From Bacillota bacterium (GTDB lineage Bacteria; Bacillota; Clostridia; Saccharofermentanales; DTU023), in NCBI GenBank assembly GCA_023388605.1, contig JAEWFX010000005.1:1-14671 (forward strand): a DNA stretch of 14,671 nucleotides. The letters run 5' to 3'. Position numbers and translations under genes: made by a program. Numbering within the stretch: position 1 is the first letter of the stretch; the number at the start of each line of letters is the position of its first letter. Under the pieces are notes generated by a model. That model ran no database searches and had not been told where the DNA came from. It worked only from the letters and a program-made list of their open reading frames with translations. Below, piece after piece: positions 1 through 8,080 of this stretch.

Positions 1-1345
1 CTGTTATGTCTATCTACATGAAAAAGAATTATTGAACCTAGATCGTACAGCTATCACCATTTTGTTGACATTATTTTCAGTGCTCATTCTATCTAGCTAT
101 ACAGCTAGTATCTTTCCGTTGTCGCCGCCAGTTTATTTTGCCGCTGTAGTTATGGCTGCATATTTTGGCCTGCGTACTTCGTTGGTATTCTGTTTGGGTC
201 TATCTGTCTTGATTTTGCCGATGACCATGTTCAATCCGTTCTTTTTACCGACGGCGTTGATGGGCATAGTCGTAGCGACCATTATGTCAAAAGACATCAA
301 TAATCCTAGCAATTATGTCAGATTGATAGCTTCAGTCACATTGACCAATTTGATTATGAGATTGACCATAGGTTTTATTCTCAGAGAGACATGGTTAGTT
401 ATCGGTACAAATGTAGCAGTAGTCACTATATCTGGTGCAGTATCAGTGATGGCAGCTCTAGGTATGATGCCGCTGTTTGAGATGATTTTGAATACGGTTT
501 CACCTCTGCGACTCATTGACCTGTCTCAGCCTAGTCACCCCTTGCTCAAACGCCTATTCGTCGAAGCACCTGGTACCTCGCAACACAGTATTATGGTTGC
601 TACTCTAGCAGATGCTGGTGCAGAAGCCATCGGTGCTAATTCTTTACTCTGTCGAGTAGGTGCCTACTATCACGATATCGGCAAATTAGAGAACCCCATC
701 ATGTTTATAGAGAATCAGGATGGTATCAATCCTCATGACAATATGACGCCGTATGAGAGTGCTGCCGTGATTGTCAGACATCCTCTGGATGGTCTATACA
801 TCGCTAAGCGTTATCGCTTGCCCAAGCCGATCTTAAAAATTATTGAGCAGCACCATGGTTCAACAGTTTTACAATATTTCTATCACAAGGCTTTGGAAGA
901 AGCTAAGGAAAAGGGTTTACCAGAGCCTTCAGTCGAAGATTTTCGCTACCATACACCTATTCCAGAGAATAAAGAAGTCGGTGTTGTTATGTTCGCTGAT
1001 TCAGTTGAAGCGGCGATGAAAGCCTCTGATATCAATAATTTACGCGATGCTGAAAAGTTGATGCGCAATATTATAAAAATGAAAAATGAGCAGAATCAAT
1101 TTGTTAATTCTGGCTTGTCTTATCAAGAAGTCGAGAAAGTCTTACAGGCTTTCTTGCAAGTATATGCTGGTCAATTCCATGGCCGTATCAAGTATTCACA
1201 AGCTTCAGAACAGAGCGTGAAGAATATTGTCGATAAAGATGTGGCCGTCAATGATGTAGAGAGTAAAACATCAGCTGATACTAAACAAGCTAAATATAAT
1301 CAGCGACAGCAATACACGCAACAATTTCCTCTGAGGAAAGACTGA
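1..1345 (+). CDS. pgpH: PgpH-type 7TM-HD cyclic-di-AMP phosphodiesterase, 3' part (5'-truncated by window edge)
   Basis: This is the C-terminal portion of a 7TM-HD membrane protein (PgpH/YqfF family), which hydrolyses the second messenger c-di-AMP to pApA at the cytoplasmic face of the membrane. The frame is open to the left edge (first full codon at base 2, 447 codons visible), so an internal TTG at 32 is not a real start. Full-length relatives are about 700 residues, so the extracellular domain and first membrane helices lie outside. The first ~150 visible residues are hydrophobic helices. The HD domain follows: a GTSQHS metal-binding His near base 585, the HD pair at 671-676 within YYHDIGK, an NPHD segment near 730, and HHG at 851-859. 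All core metal ligands look intact. A polar, Gln/Lys-rich tail closes the protein. The stop overlaps the next start by one base (TGATG), implying coupled translation. Family assignment is firm; the c-di-AMP substrate is inferred from the family. Confidence 0.93.
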   Translation, partial: CYVYLHEKELLNLDRTAITILLTLFSVLILSSYTASIFPLSPPVYFAAVVMAAYFGLRTSLVFCLGLSVLILPMTMFNPFFLPTALMGIVVATIMSKDINNPSNYVRLIASVTLTNLIMRLTIGFILRETWLVIGTNVAVVTISGAVSVMAALGMMPLFEMILNTVSPLRLIDLSQPSHPLLKRLFVEAPGTSQHSIMVATLADAGAEAIGANSLLCRVGAYYHDIGKLENPIMFIENQDGINPHDNMTPYESAAVIVRHPLDGLYIAKRYRLPKPILKIIEQHHGSTVLQYFYHKALEEAKEKGLPEPSVEDFRYHTPIPENKEVGVVMFADSVEAAMKASDINNLRDAEKLMRNIIKMKNEQNQFVNSGLSYQEVEKVLQAFLQVYAGQFHGRIKYSQASEQSVKNIVDKDVAVNDVESKTSADTKQAKYNQRQQYTQQFPLRKD

Positions 1346-2877
1346 TGACTGAGATTATCGCTAATATCTATACAGATTCTGTAGAAAAACAGTCAGAAGA
1401 GATCTCTGCTGAGCTCTTAGACCTACTTAGTAGAGCCTGTAGAAAAACCATTGAAACTGAGCATGTTTTCTATGATCATCTACGACGTAATGGTCTAGAT
1501 TGTGCCATCGATGTGAGTTTTGTCAGCTCTGAAGACATAAGAATTATTAATCGCGATCAAAGGGGACAAGATAAGATCACCGATGTATTGTCATTTCCTG
1601 CGCTTGAATTAATTCCACTGGAGTTGCCGCCGGAGATTGAGCCATACATGCTTCTAGATCCGCTGGCAGAAAAGCCCGCTTTGCTCTTAGGTGATATAGT
1701 TGTCAATTTTTCTAGAGCAGAAGAGCAGGCCGAACTTTTTGGTCATAGTTTGGAGCGAGAATTAGCTTTTTTAGTAATTCATAGCTGTTTGCATTTGTTG
1801 GGTTATGATCATCATACGGAAGCTGAAGAACTGGAGATGCGTAAACGCCAACGTGAAGTCATCGAAAAGCTTGGCCTAGAAATATCTTTGGAATCAGATC
1901 AAATAACCAGTGTGGAATATGCCCCAGATCAAGACAGTGATCGGGAAAATCAGACTAGGGATTTTCGTGCAGGATTTATTTCTATCAGCGGTCAACCCAA
2001 TGTAGGAAAATCAACCTTGCTCAACCATTTGATGCAACAGAAATTGGCGATCACTTCCTACAAACCGCAGACAACTCGCCACTTGATACGCGGCATTGTC
2101 GATCATGATGATGCACAATTAGTTTTTATCGATTCACCTGGCATCAACAAACCAAACTCTCATCTGGGTAGACGCATAGCAAAGGCAGCTTCTACGGCTA
2201 TAGCTGAAGGCGATGTCATTTTGTTGTTGATCGATGCACGCTTCAAGGCTTATGTTGGCAAAGTCGAGGCTCGAGTCACCAAACGAGCGATTCAAGACAA
2301 TAAGCCGATAATCTTAGTGATCAACAAAATTGATCTCGTACCAAAGGAGCACTTGCTCGAGTTGATCAAGTGTTTCTCAGAATTCCATGATTACGCAGCG
2401 ATTATTCCTATCAGTGCCTTGCGAGATGATGGATTAGAGGTATTGATCACAGAAATCAAAAAATTGTTGCCTCAGAATGAGAAGATATTTATTGATGGCG
2501 AATTCACCGATCAGAGTGAGCGTACATTAGCAGCAGAATTGATACGTCTGCAAGCTTTAAAGCAGCTAGAAGATGAGGTGCCGCACGGTGTGGCTGTGCA
2601 AATTCTTTTATTCGAAGAAGATATTGTACCTAATACTGGTGAAAGACGTCGCGTACGCATCGAGGCTGTGATCATATGTGATCAAAACTCGCATAAGGGA
2701 ATCATAATCGGCAAAAAAGGCAGTATGATCAAGAGCATAGGTCAGGCTGCACGCATGGAGATCAGCGAGATGCTCGACTGTCCTTGCGATTTAATTTTGA
2801 CAGTCAAAGTTAGCCGTAACTGGCAGAATCAGCTCTACAAGCTTAACGAGCTCGGATACGACAACGAAAAGGTCTGA
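1345..2877 (+). CDS. ybeY-era: YbeY-Era fusion: endoribonuclease YbeY joined to GTPase Era
   Basis: One 510-residue frame carries two ribosome-maturation proteins that are normally separate. Residues ~1-178 are YbeY, a metal-dependent endoribonuclease for 16S rRNA 3'-end maturation and quality control: the segment from N69-R70 to TDVLSFP (79-85), LGDIV (115-119), and the zinc triad H146, H150, H156 in HSCLHLLGYDH. A polar linker spans ~179-206. Residues ~207-510 are a full-length Era, the GTPase that binds the 16S 3' end and helps 30S assembly: G1 GQPNVGKS 216-223, G2 Thr near 243, G3 DSPG 263-266 (DTPG is usual), G4 NKID 327-330, G5 SAL 357-359, and a C-terminal KH domain with IIIGKKGS 453-460. 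The start has a GAGGAAAG ribosome site at 1333-1340. The linker has no ATG and no ribosome site before Era (only a bare GTG at 1912), so Era is unlikely to be made alone. The gene lies one base upstream of recO. Domain calls are very secure; the fusion is read directly from an uninterrupted frame. Confidence 0.96.
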   Translation: MTEIIANIYTDSVEKQSEEISAELLDLLSRACRKTIETEHVFYDHLRRNGLDCAIDVSFVSSEDIRIINRDQRGQDKITDVLSFPALELIPLELPPEIEPYMLLDPLAEKPALLLGDIVVNFSRAEEQAELFGHSLERELAFLVIHSCLHLLGYDHHTEAEELEMRKRQREVIEKLGLEISLESDQITSVEYAPDQDSDRENQTRDFRAGFISISGQPNVGKSTLLNHLMQQKLAITSYKPQTTRHLIRGIVDHDDAQLVFIDSPGINKPNSHLGRRIAKAASTAIAEGDVILLLIDARFKAYVGKVEARVTKRAIQDNKPIILVINKIDLVPKEHLLELIKCFSEFHDYAAIIPISALRDDGLEVLITEIKKLLPQNEKIFIDGEFTDQSERTLAAELIRLQALKQLEDEVPHGVAVQILLFEEDIVPNTGERRRVRIEAVIICDQNSHKGIIIGKKGSMIKSIGQAARMEISEMLDCPCDLILTVKVSRNWQNQLYKLNELGYDNEKV

Positions 2878-2878
2878 G

Positions 2879-3667
2879 ATGTTGCTCAATGTTAAAGGAT
2901 TTGTGTTGTTTTCTACTAATTACCGTGACTCCGATCGTCTGGTCACTCTTTTGACGCGTGAATATGGATTGATCACATGTGCCGCACGTAGAGCAGCTCA
3001 GGGCAAGAGCAACTTACGCAGTTTGACCATTCCTTTTGTCTTCGCCGAATACGAGTTATTTCATAACCGCGAACGCTATACAATCAACAATGCACAATTG
3101 ATTGAGGGATTTCAGCATTTAGCAGATACGCCAGAACGCTTGACCGCTGCAGCACATTTAGCAGAAATATATCGAGATCTTTTACGTGATGATGTACCTT
3201 CAAAAGTTGCCTATGAATTGTGGCCGCATACACTTTGGCAATTGTCTAATACAGATGATCCTCTCTTGATTGTCAGTATTGCTCAACTACGCATCTTGAG
3301 TTCTCTAGGATTTGCACCAAATGTGCAGGATCAGCAATTGAAGAAAAATTACTTTTCCTTTATAGATGGCAGGTTGAGTAGTCGACAAGAGATTATGGAT
3401 ACTCATATTAATTCTGGTATCAGATTACAACCTGCCAATATAGCATTGCTAAAAACCTTGCCAGAGATACCTTTGCAAGGCCTATTCAACGCCTGTCTGA
3501 AGGCTATAAGTTCAGAAAAACAGCGTGAAAATTTCTTAACTTTTGCAGCCGACTATCTTAATCACATAATGGAAAAAAGATATACTAAACTCGATAAACT
3601 CCATGAATATCAACAGCTAAACAATATAGCTGAGCAGATTAGACGAGAGGATACAAGTGGCAAATAG
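2879..3667 (+). CDS. recO: DNA repair protein RecO
   Basis: RecO (262 residues, normal length) anneals single strands and, with RecR, loads RecA onto SSB-coated DNA in the RecFOR pathway. The N-terminal OB fold (about 1-80) opens with the typical pattern of a hydrophobic strand followed by YRDSDRLVTLLTREYG (15-30). The helical C-terminal domain includes LRILSSLGFAPN (137-148). In many Firmicutes this last segment leads into a four-cysteine zinc site. Here the only cysteines are C34 and C206, neither in that region, so the zinc site is absent. Start ATG follows the upstream stop by one base, with an AAAAGG ribosome site at 2867-2872. The gene ends inside the sdaAB start (11-base overlap), suggesting coupled translation. 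Placement after Era is a common Firmicutes arrangement and supports the call. Confidence 0.93.
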   Translation: MLLNVKGFVLFSTNYRDSDRLVTLLTREYGLITCAARRAAQGKSNLRSLTIPFVFAEYELFHNRERYTINNAQLIEGFQHLADTPERLTAAAHLAEIYRDLLRDDVPSKVAYELWPHTLWQLSNTDDPLLIVSIAQLRILSSLGFAPNVQDQQLKKNYFSFIDGRLSSRQEIMDTHINSGIRLQPANIALLKTLPEIPLQGLFNACLKAISSEKQRENFLTFAADYLNHIMEKRYTKLDKLHEYQQLNNIAEQIRREDTSGK

Positions 3668-4331
3668 TTTTCGAAGTATCTTTGATATCATCGGTCCGGT
3701 TATGGTCGGACCTTCTAGTTCACATACAGCTGGCGCTGTGCGTATCGGACGTATGGCTCGCGCTATCTACGGAGCTCAACCCACACATGCCAAAATTACT
3801 TTTTATGGTTCTTTTGCTCACACCTATCAAGGACATGGAACAGATGTAGCAGTTATTTCTGGTCTGCTAGGATTTGAGACCTTTGATCAGCGTATCAGAG
3901 ACGCTTATGATCACGCTGCAGCTGAGGGGCTAAATATCGAGATTTTAGTCAGTGAAGATCCTGTGGATAATCCTAACACCGTAAAGTTAGAGCTAAGTGG
4001 TACGCAGAAGCCTATCTCGATCACTGGTGTATCAGTCGGTGGTGGCGCCTATCTGATCAGCAATATCAACGGTTTCCCTTGTAATTTAGACGGAGAATTA
4101 CCAGCTCTTTTAGTCATACATCCCGATCGTGCTGGAGCTATCGCTGCAGTCACCAGTGTGCTGGCAAATTTTTCCATCAACGTCGCCCATATGGAGGTTT
4201 CTCGTCACGAAAAAGGCGATATGGCACTGATGATCATTGAGACAGATGAACGCCTATCTGATGAAATATTGCGAGAACTGGATAAATTGAGTCAGGTCGA
4301 ACGTGTCATCCCTGTACGCAAAATCCACTAG
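3657..4331 (+). CDS. sdaAB: L-serine dehydratase, beta subunit (iron-sulfur-dependent type)
   Basis: This is the beta subunit of the two-chain [4Fe-4S] L-serine dehydratase, which deaminates L-serine to pyruvate and ammonia in the cytoplasm. The start is GTG at 3657, preceded by a GAGAGG ribosome site at 3645-3650. The 224-residue product has the family signature GPSSSHTAG (18-26), GSFAHTYQGHGTD (51-63), and a C-terminal ACT-like domain from about 149 (beginning ALLVIHPDRAGAIA), the fold used for small-molecule binding or assembly in this family. The first 11 bases overlap recO. The alpha subunit follows directly, so the enzyme is encoded as an adjacent pair. Its location in a repair/ribosome-maturation transcript is functionally unrelated. 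Confidence 0.96.
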   Translation: MANSFRSIFDIIGPVMVGPSSSHTAGAVRIGRMARAIYGAQPTHAKITFYGSFAHTYQGHGTDVAVISGLLGFETFDQRIRDAYDHAAAEGLNIEILVSEDPVDNPNTVKLELSGTQKPISITGVSVGGGAYLISNINGFPCNLDGELPALLVIHPDRAGAIAAVTSVLANFSINVAHMEVSRHEKGDMALMIIETDERLSDEILRELDKLSQVERVIPVRKIH

Positions 4332-4352
4332 ATGGTAGTAGGGCAAGTTAGT

Positions 4353-5237
4353 ATGAAAATTGATTCGATCAAAACTATTGTAGAACTGTGTGAAAAATTA
4401 AATATCGGTATATCAGATTTAGCATTGCGCTATGAGTGCGAGTCGACTGGCCTGAGTGAAATTGAGATTATAGCCCATATGGAGAATAATCTCTGTGCCA
4501 TGGAACAATCTGTACAACAAGGTCTTGCTGGCGTCGAATCTTATTCTGGTTTCACTGGTGGTGATGCCGTCAAAATAGATCGTTATCGCAGAAGTGGTAA
4601 GGCTATTCTCGGAGATATCATGTTGCAGGCACTGAGCAACGCTGTGGCTGTCAACGAAGTCAATGCAGCCATGGGTGTGATCTGTGCGACTCCTACTGCA
4701 GGTTCAGCTGGTGTAGTGCCGGCTGTATTGTTTGCGATCACTGATAAATTGAATCTTACTAGACGACAACAAATAAATTTTTTGATGACTGCTGGCATCT
4801 GCGGATTGGTGATCGGCAACAACGCTTCTATTTCTGGTGCTCGTGGCGGTTGTCAAGCAGAGATTGGTTCAGCTTCGGCCATGGCTGCCGCAGCTACAGT
4901 AGAGGCAGCAGGTGGTTCGCCCGATGAATCTGCTCATGCTCTTGCCATCGCCTTGATGAATGTCCTGGGTCTCGCCTGTGATCCCATTGCCGGATTAGTG
5001 GAGATGCCTTGTATAAAGCGTAATGCCATGGGTGCTACAAATGCTTTGACTGCTGCAGAACTTGCCCTGGCTGGTGTCAAAAGTCGCATCCCTACAGATG
5101 AGGTTGTGGAAGCTATGGATCGCATCGGCAGGATGATGCCGATGGCCTTGCGTGAGACAGCGCTGGGAGGTCTTGCGGATACACCGACTGGTCGCAAGAT
5201 AGCAGAAGAACTTAAACGTCGTCGTTCTCAGAAATAA
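4353..5237 (+). CDS. sdaAA: L-serine dehydratase, alpha subunit (iron-sulfur-dependent type)
   Basis: This is the catalytic, cluster-binding alpha subunit, which pairs with the beta subunit just upstream to convert L-serine to pyruvate. Two in-frame ATGs exist. The one at 4332, directly after the sdaAB stop, has no ribosome site. The one at 4353 has AGTAGGG at 4337-4343 and gives the family-like N-terminus MKIDSIKTIVELCEK, so I use 4353 (294 residues). Numbered from 4353, the conserved core runs from SGFTGGDAVKIDRY through TPTAGSAG to the cluster cysteines C167 (GARGGCQ), C209 (GLACDP) and C220 (MPCIKRN). Their 42- and 11-residue spacing matches that described for the single-chain Legionella enzyme. 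The C-terminus is complete. The last 26 bases overlap the 3' end of the helicase gene on the other strand. Function is secure; the start choice is moderately secure. Confidence 0.94.
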   Translation: MKIDSIKTIVELCEKLNIGISDLALRYECESTGLSEIEIIAHMENNLCAMEQSVQQGLAGVESYSGFTGGDAVKIDRYRRSGKAILGDIMLQALSNAVAVNEVNAAMGVICATPTAGSAGVVPAVLFAITDKLNLTRRQQINFLMTAGICGLVIGNNASISGARGGCQAEIGSASAMAAAATVEAAGGSPDESAHALAIALMNVLGLACDPIAGLVEMPCIKRNAMGATNALTAAELALAGVKSRIPTDEVVEAMDRIGRMMPMALRETALGGLADTPTGRKIAEELKRRRSQK

Positions 5238-7977
5238 AATTGTGGAATTCATGAAGGTCTACTAGTAGGTCTTCGACCTCTGCATAATTATTGGCGTGCC
5301 AATCCTCTGGCAGCAGTGAGCGCCAGATAGGCTCACTGTAGCGATGATCGAGCAGAAGTGCGAAACCAGTATCTGTTTCGCTACGGATCAAACGGCCTAC
5401 AGCCTGTTCTAATTTATTGAAGCCAGGATAGATATAGGCATATAGATAGCCATTTTCAAATTTGTGTTGATAGTAATCAGCGATGATCTGACGCTTGATA
5501 TCGGGTTGGGGCAGACCACAACTCAAAACGATTACACCGCTCAAAAATTTACCTGGTAGATCTATGCCTTCATTGAAATGGCTGCCTAATACAGCGAAGC
5601 CGATCAAACTCTTCTCGCTGCTTTGTTGAAACTGTGACAAGAATTCCTGCCGCTGTTCAATATTCATCTGTGATCTCTGAAAGATTATTCTGGTGTTGAG
5701 TGCCTCGCCTAATTCTTTGCGTAAAGCTGTCAACTCTCTGAGTTCACTGGCAATGAGGTGCAGATATTTGAACGAGGGAACGAATACCAGATAATTACCT
5801 TTGCGATCACTGCAGACATCGAGGATGAATTCTGCTATTTCACTAGCAGTCAATTCACGGTCTTGATACTTCATACTAAAAGAGGAGATAGTCGCGAGAA
5901 AGCGATGTTCAGCAGGGAATGGTGAAGGCAAATTTAAGGTGTTTACTATGCCATAATCTCTTGCCTTATCTGAACTCAACAATTTAGCGTAATAATCTAA
6001 GGGCTTCAGTGTGGCGGAGAAAAATATTGCTGCATGTTGATTGAGATAGTTTTGAGTTATTTTATTCGAAGCATCTAGACAGTCTACAACAATAGATAGA
6101 TCTCTTCTGTTTTCAGGATCTATCTGCATATACGTTAGGTAGGCATCATCGAAATAATAAGCACCTATACGTATAAAATGCAGAATCTGATAGAAGATAT
6201 CTTCAAATATACGTTTATCTTCGCAGTCAGTGTTTTCTTTTAGAAAAATTCGCAGATGAAAAAGCAGATTGCCCAGATCTGCGAGCAATTTATCTGGCTT
6301 GCTCCTTGCGCCGATAAAGCCATAATTTCGCACGATATTAGGTGGAAGATCTTTGAATAGGATCTCAGCAGGATCATATGTTTGATTAGAAGTATTGTCT
6401 TGGTTCGGGATGGATATTTTACCTTCGTAATCATCACTGTCGATTAGTCTTTGTACAGATTTTAGTAAAACTATCAATTTGGATAGTCTAGAGTACAGAA
6501 CCGCATGAAGATTGTGATTTTTTGCTCTGATTTGTTCTAGAGCACGGAGTATTGTTTCTAATTCGCTGAGCTTGAGGACGGCACTGTACATTATGTTTGC
6601 ACGTTCAGGTAGATTATGTGCTTCGTCTATCAGCAGGCAACTCTTGCTCTGTTCATTGATGAAGCGACTTAATTTGACACGTGGATCAAATACATGATTA
6701 TAGTCGCCGATGACCACATCACAATATTCCGCGAAATCTAGAGATAATTCAAAAGGGCACAATTGATGATTTTGTGCAACTTCATTGATATTTTCAGGAC
6801 GTACATCTTCTAATTTCAACAATTCACTTAGAGCTTGTGGCAGACGCTGATAATAGTTTCTAGCGTACGGACAGACATTGTGATCACAGTAAATATCCTT
6901 TGCTAAACAACTGGCTTCTTTGGCTTTTAGTAATAAACTACGTATTCTGAATCCGTTATTGCGTAGGTGTGCGAGAGCATCTGCGGCTGCCAGACGTGTA
7001 GTATTCATTGCAGTTGTATAGAAGATTTTTTGACATAGATTTCTTGTCTGAGCTTTGAGTGCGGGATAGAGTGCAGAGATGGTTTTGCCGATACCAGTAG
7101 GAGCAGCCACTAACAATGCTTCGCAATGGGTGATGGCAGATAGAGCCTGCTCCATAAATTCAGGCTGACCTTTACGCAATTCTCGAAAAGGAAATTTAGC
7201 TTTAGTATTAGCCTGATTACGCAGTTTTTGCCAACCTTGTTTTTGGCTTAATTGTTCATGGTAGAGTTCTGCAGTATGGTATAAAAACTTCAGTATTTCT
7301 TGTCGGTTGAGCGTCAGTGTTTTCACCATAATCTCAGGTGCATCGACGGACATGTAGGTTAAGTGTAGGCAGTCCAGGGGATCTTTTTGAAAATTAGTGA
7401 TGGCCTCGATGATTTGTTCGCGTAGAAGAGTATGTTCTGTTATGGCCAGATTATGGTCAAAACTAATAGATTTTTTCTTTTCCTCTGAGGCTGAAAGATA
7501 TTTACTGATAAATTGATCGGCTAAGGTAGCAGGATTGACATGCAGGAGATAAGCTGCATAGATCAGCAGTTGAGCTCGGTGTAGATTGTATCCTTGTTTA
7601 GGGATTAGATTGACATCTCCTTGAAAAGTCTTTACTTCAAATAGATGTAATTTATGGTTTTGAATAGATAGATGATCAATTCGACCCTTGATGTTTAGGA
7701 TCGTATGTGCTTGTTCGTAGCGCCACGTGAAAGGCATTTCAACACAAAAAATATCAGTTCGCCAGTCGGCTATGAAATCAGCATAACTATTTGATTTGGT
7801 CGTCAAATTTTCTTCGCCTCTGAGCAGGCGGGTGAATAGCTTGTGTAAGCGTTTCGCTTCCAAATCATCGCTATGATCTAAATTAGCACTGGATAAAGAT
7901 CCACGACGATGAACTAAAATAAAGTCGCGAACGGCTACAGATAGCGGAGTGGATTCTTTAGAAACAGTGTTATCCAT
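5212..7977 (-). CDS. XPD/DinG-family iron-sulfur DNA helicase with N-terminal RecB/Cas4-like nuclease domain
   Basis: This 921-residue superfamily 2 helicase probably acts in DNA repair or processing of branched or damaged DNA; its substrate is not known from sequence. Domains: residues ~10-150 form a PD-(D/E)XK nuclease-like domain with H45, D101 (GRID), E114-x-K116 (FEVK) and Q136/Y140 (QLLIY), an intact catalytic pattern. The helicase core has Walker A APTGIGKT (292-299), DEAH (451-454), FSATL (653-657) and motif VI QAVGRLIR (858-865). Four cysteines C357, C364, C369 and C407, between Walker A and DEAH, match the XPD/DinG [4Fe-4S] site. The nuclease domain lacks the extra cysteine cluster of Cas4 proper. 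Start ATG at 7977 has only a weak ribosome site but sits at the right distance from the first conserved segment (LSVAVRDFIL). The gene is alone on its strand and convergent with sdaAA. It resembles clostridial COG1199 helicases. I assign no gene name because it is neither typical DinG nor YoaA. Confidence 0.9.
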   Translation of the reverse strand: MDNTVSKESTPLSVAVRDFILVHRRGSLSSANLDHSDDLEAKRLHKLFTRLLRGEENLTTKSNSYADFIADWRTDIFCVEMPFTWRYEQAHTILNIKGRIDHLSIQNHKLHLFEVKTFQGDVNLIPKQGYNLHRAQLLIYAAYLLHVNPATLADQFISKYLSASEEKKKSISFDHNLAITEHTLLREQIIEAITNFQKDPLDCLHLTYMSVDAPEIMVKTLTLNRQEILKFLYHTAELYHEQLSQKQGWQKLRNQANTKAKFPFRELRKGQPEFMEQALSAITHCEALLVAAPTGIGKTISALYPALKAQTRNLCQKIFYTTAMNTTRLAAADALAHLRNNGFRIRSLLLKAKEASCLAKDIYCDHNVCPYARNYYQRLPQALSELLKLEDVRPENINEVAQNHQLCPFELSLDFAEYCDVVIGDYNHVFDPRVKLSRFINEQSKSCLLIDEAHNLPERANIMYSAVLKLSELETILRALEQIRAKNHNLHAVLYSRLSKLIVLLKSVQRLIDSDDYEGKISIPNQDNTSNQTYDPAEILFKDLPPNIVRNYGFIGARSKPDKLLADLGNLLFHLRIFLKENTDCEDKRIFEDIFYQILHFIRIGAYYFDDAYLTYMQIDPENRRDLSIVVDCLDASNKITQNYLNQHAAIFFSATLKPLDYYAKLLSSDKARDYGIVNTLNLPSPFPAEHRFLATISSFSMKYQDRELTASEIAEFILDVCSDRKGNYLVFVPSFKYLHLIASELRELTALRKELGEALNTRIIFQRSQMNIEQRQEFLSQFQQSSEKSLIGFAVLGSHFNEGIDLPGKFLSGVIVLSCGLPQPDIKRQIIADYYQHKFENGYLYAYIYPGFNKLEQAVGRLIRSETDTGFALLLDHRYSEPIWRSLLPEDWHANNYAEVEDLLVDLHEFHNFISENDDV

Positions 7978-8038
7978 CTCAGATATACTATCACTTTTGG
8001 GGCATTTAGAAAGTTTAAGAAAGTTATGGTCTCAGTGC

Positions 8039-8067
8039 TTGACAGTATGCGATAAGGTGTAGATAAT
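8039..8067 (+). promoter_or_regulatory. Sigma-A promoter for tRNA-Lys
   Basis: A perfect -35 TTGACA (8039-8044) and near-perfect -10 GATAAT (8062-8067) are separated by exactly 17 bases. Transcription is expected to begin near 8074, giving a leader of only about 7 bases before the mature tRNA. It is close to full consensus, as expected for a stable RNA gene. It also lies in the 5' region of the divergent helicase gene. Confidence 0.9.
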
Positions 8068-8080
8068 AATTGTTGTTTTC

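Noticed and set aside
32..1345. Possible pgpH start at the TTG at 32
   Set aside because: The frame is open to the left edge without a stop, and the visible protein lacks the extracellular domain and first membrane helices of the family; the gene simply begins outside the window.
4583..5252. Minus-strand reading frames opposite sdaAA
   Set aside because: They are antisense shadows of a strongly conserved enzyme gene with no family resemblance or ribosome sites.
5255..5285. Palindrome CTACTAGTAG and small AGGTC/GACCT hairpin as a terminator after sdaAA
   Set aside because: They lie within the helicase coding region, have short stems and no T-run; not convincing as a terminator.
5212..7977. 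Cas4-like domain as a sign of a CRISPR or defence system
   Set aside because: No repeats, cas genes or defence partners occur nearby; the domain is fused to a repair-type helicase in a core-gene setting.
7978..8038. Promoter for the helicase on the minus strand
   Set aside because: AT-rich pieces such as GATAGT and TAGTAT are present but lie too close to the start codon and lack a matching -35; not supportable.
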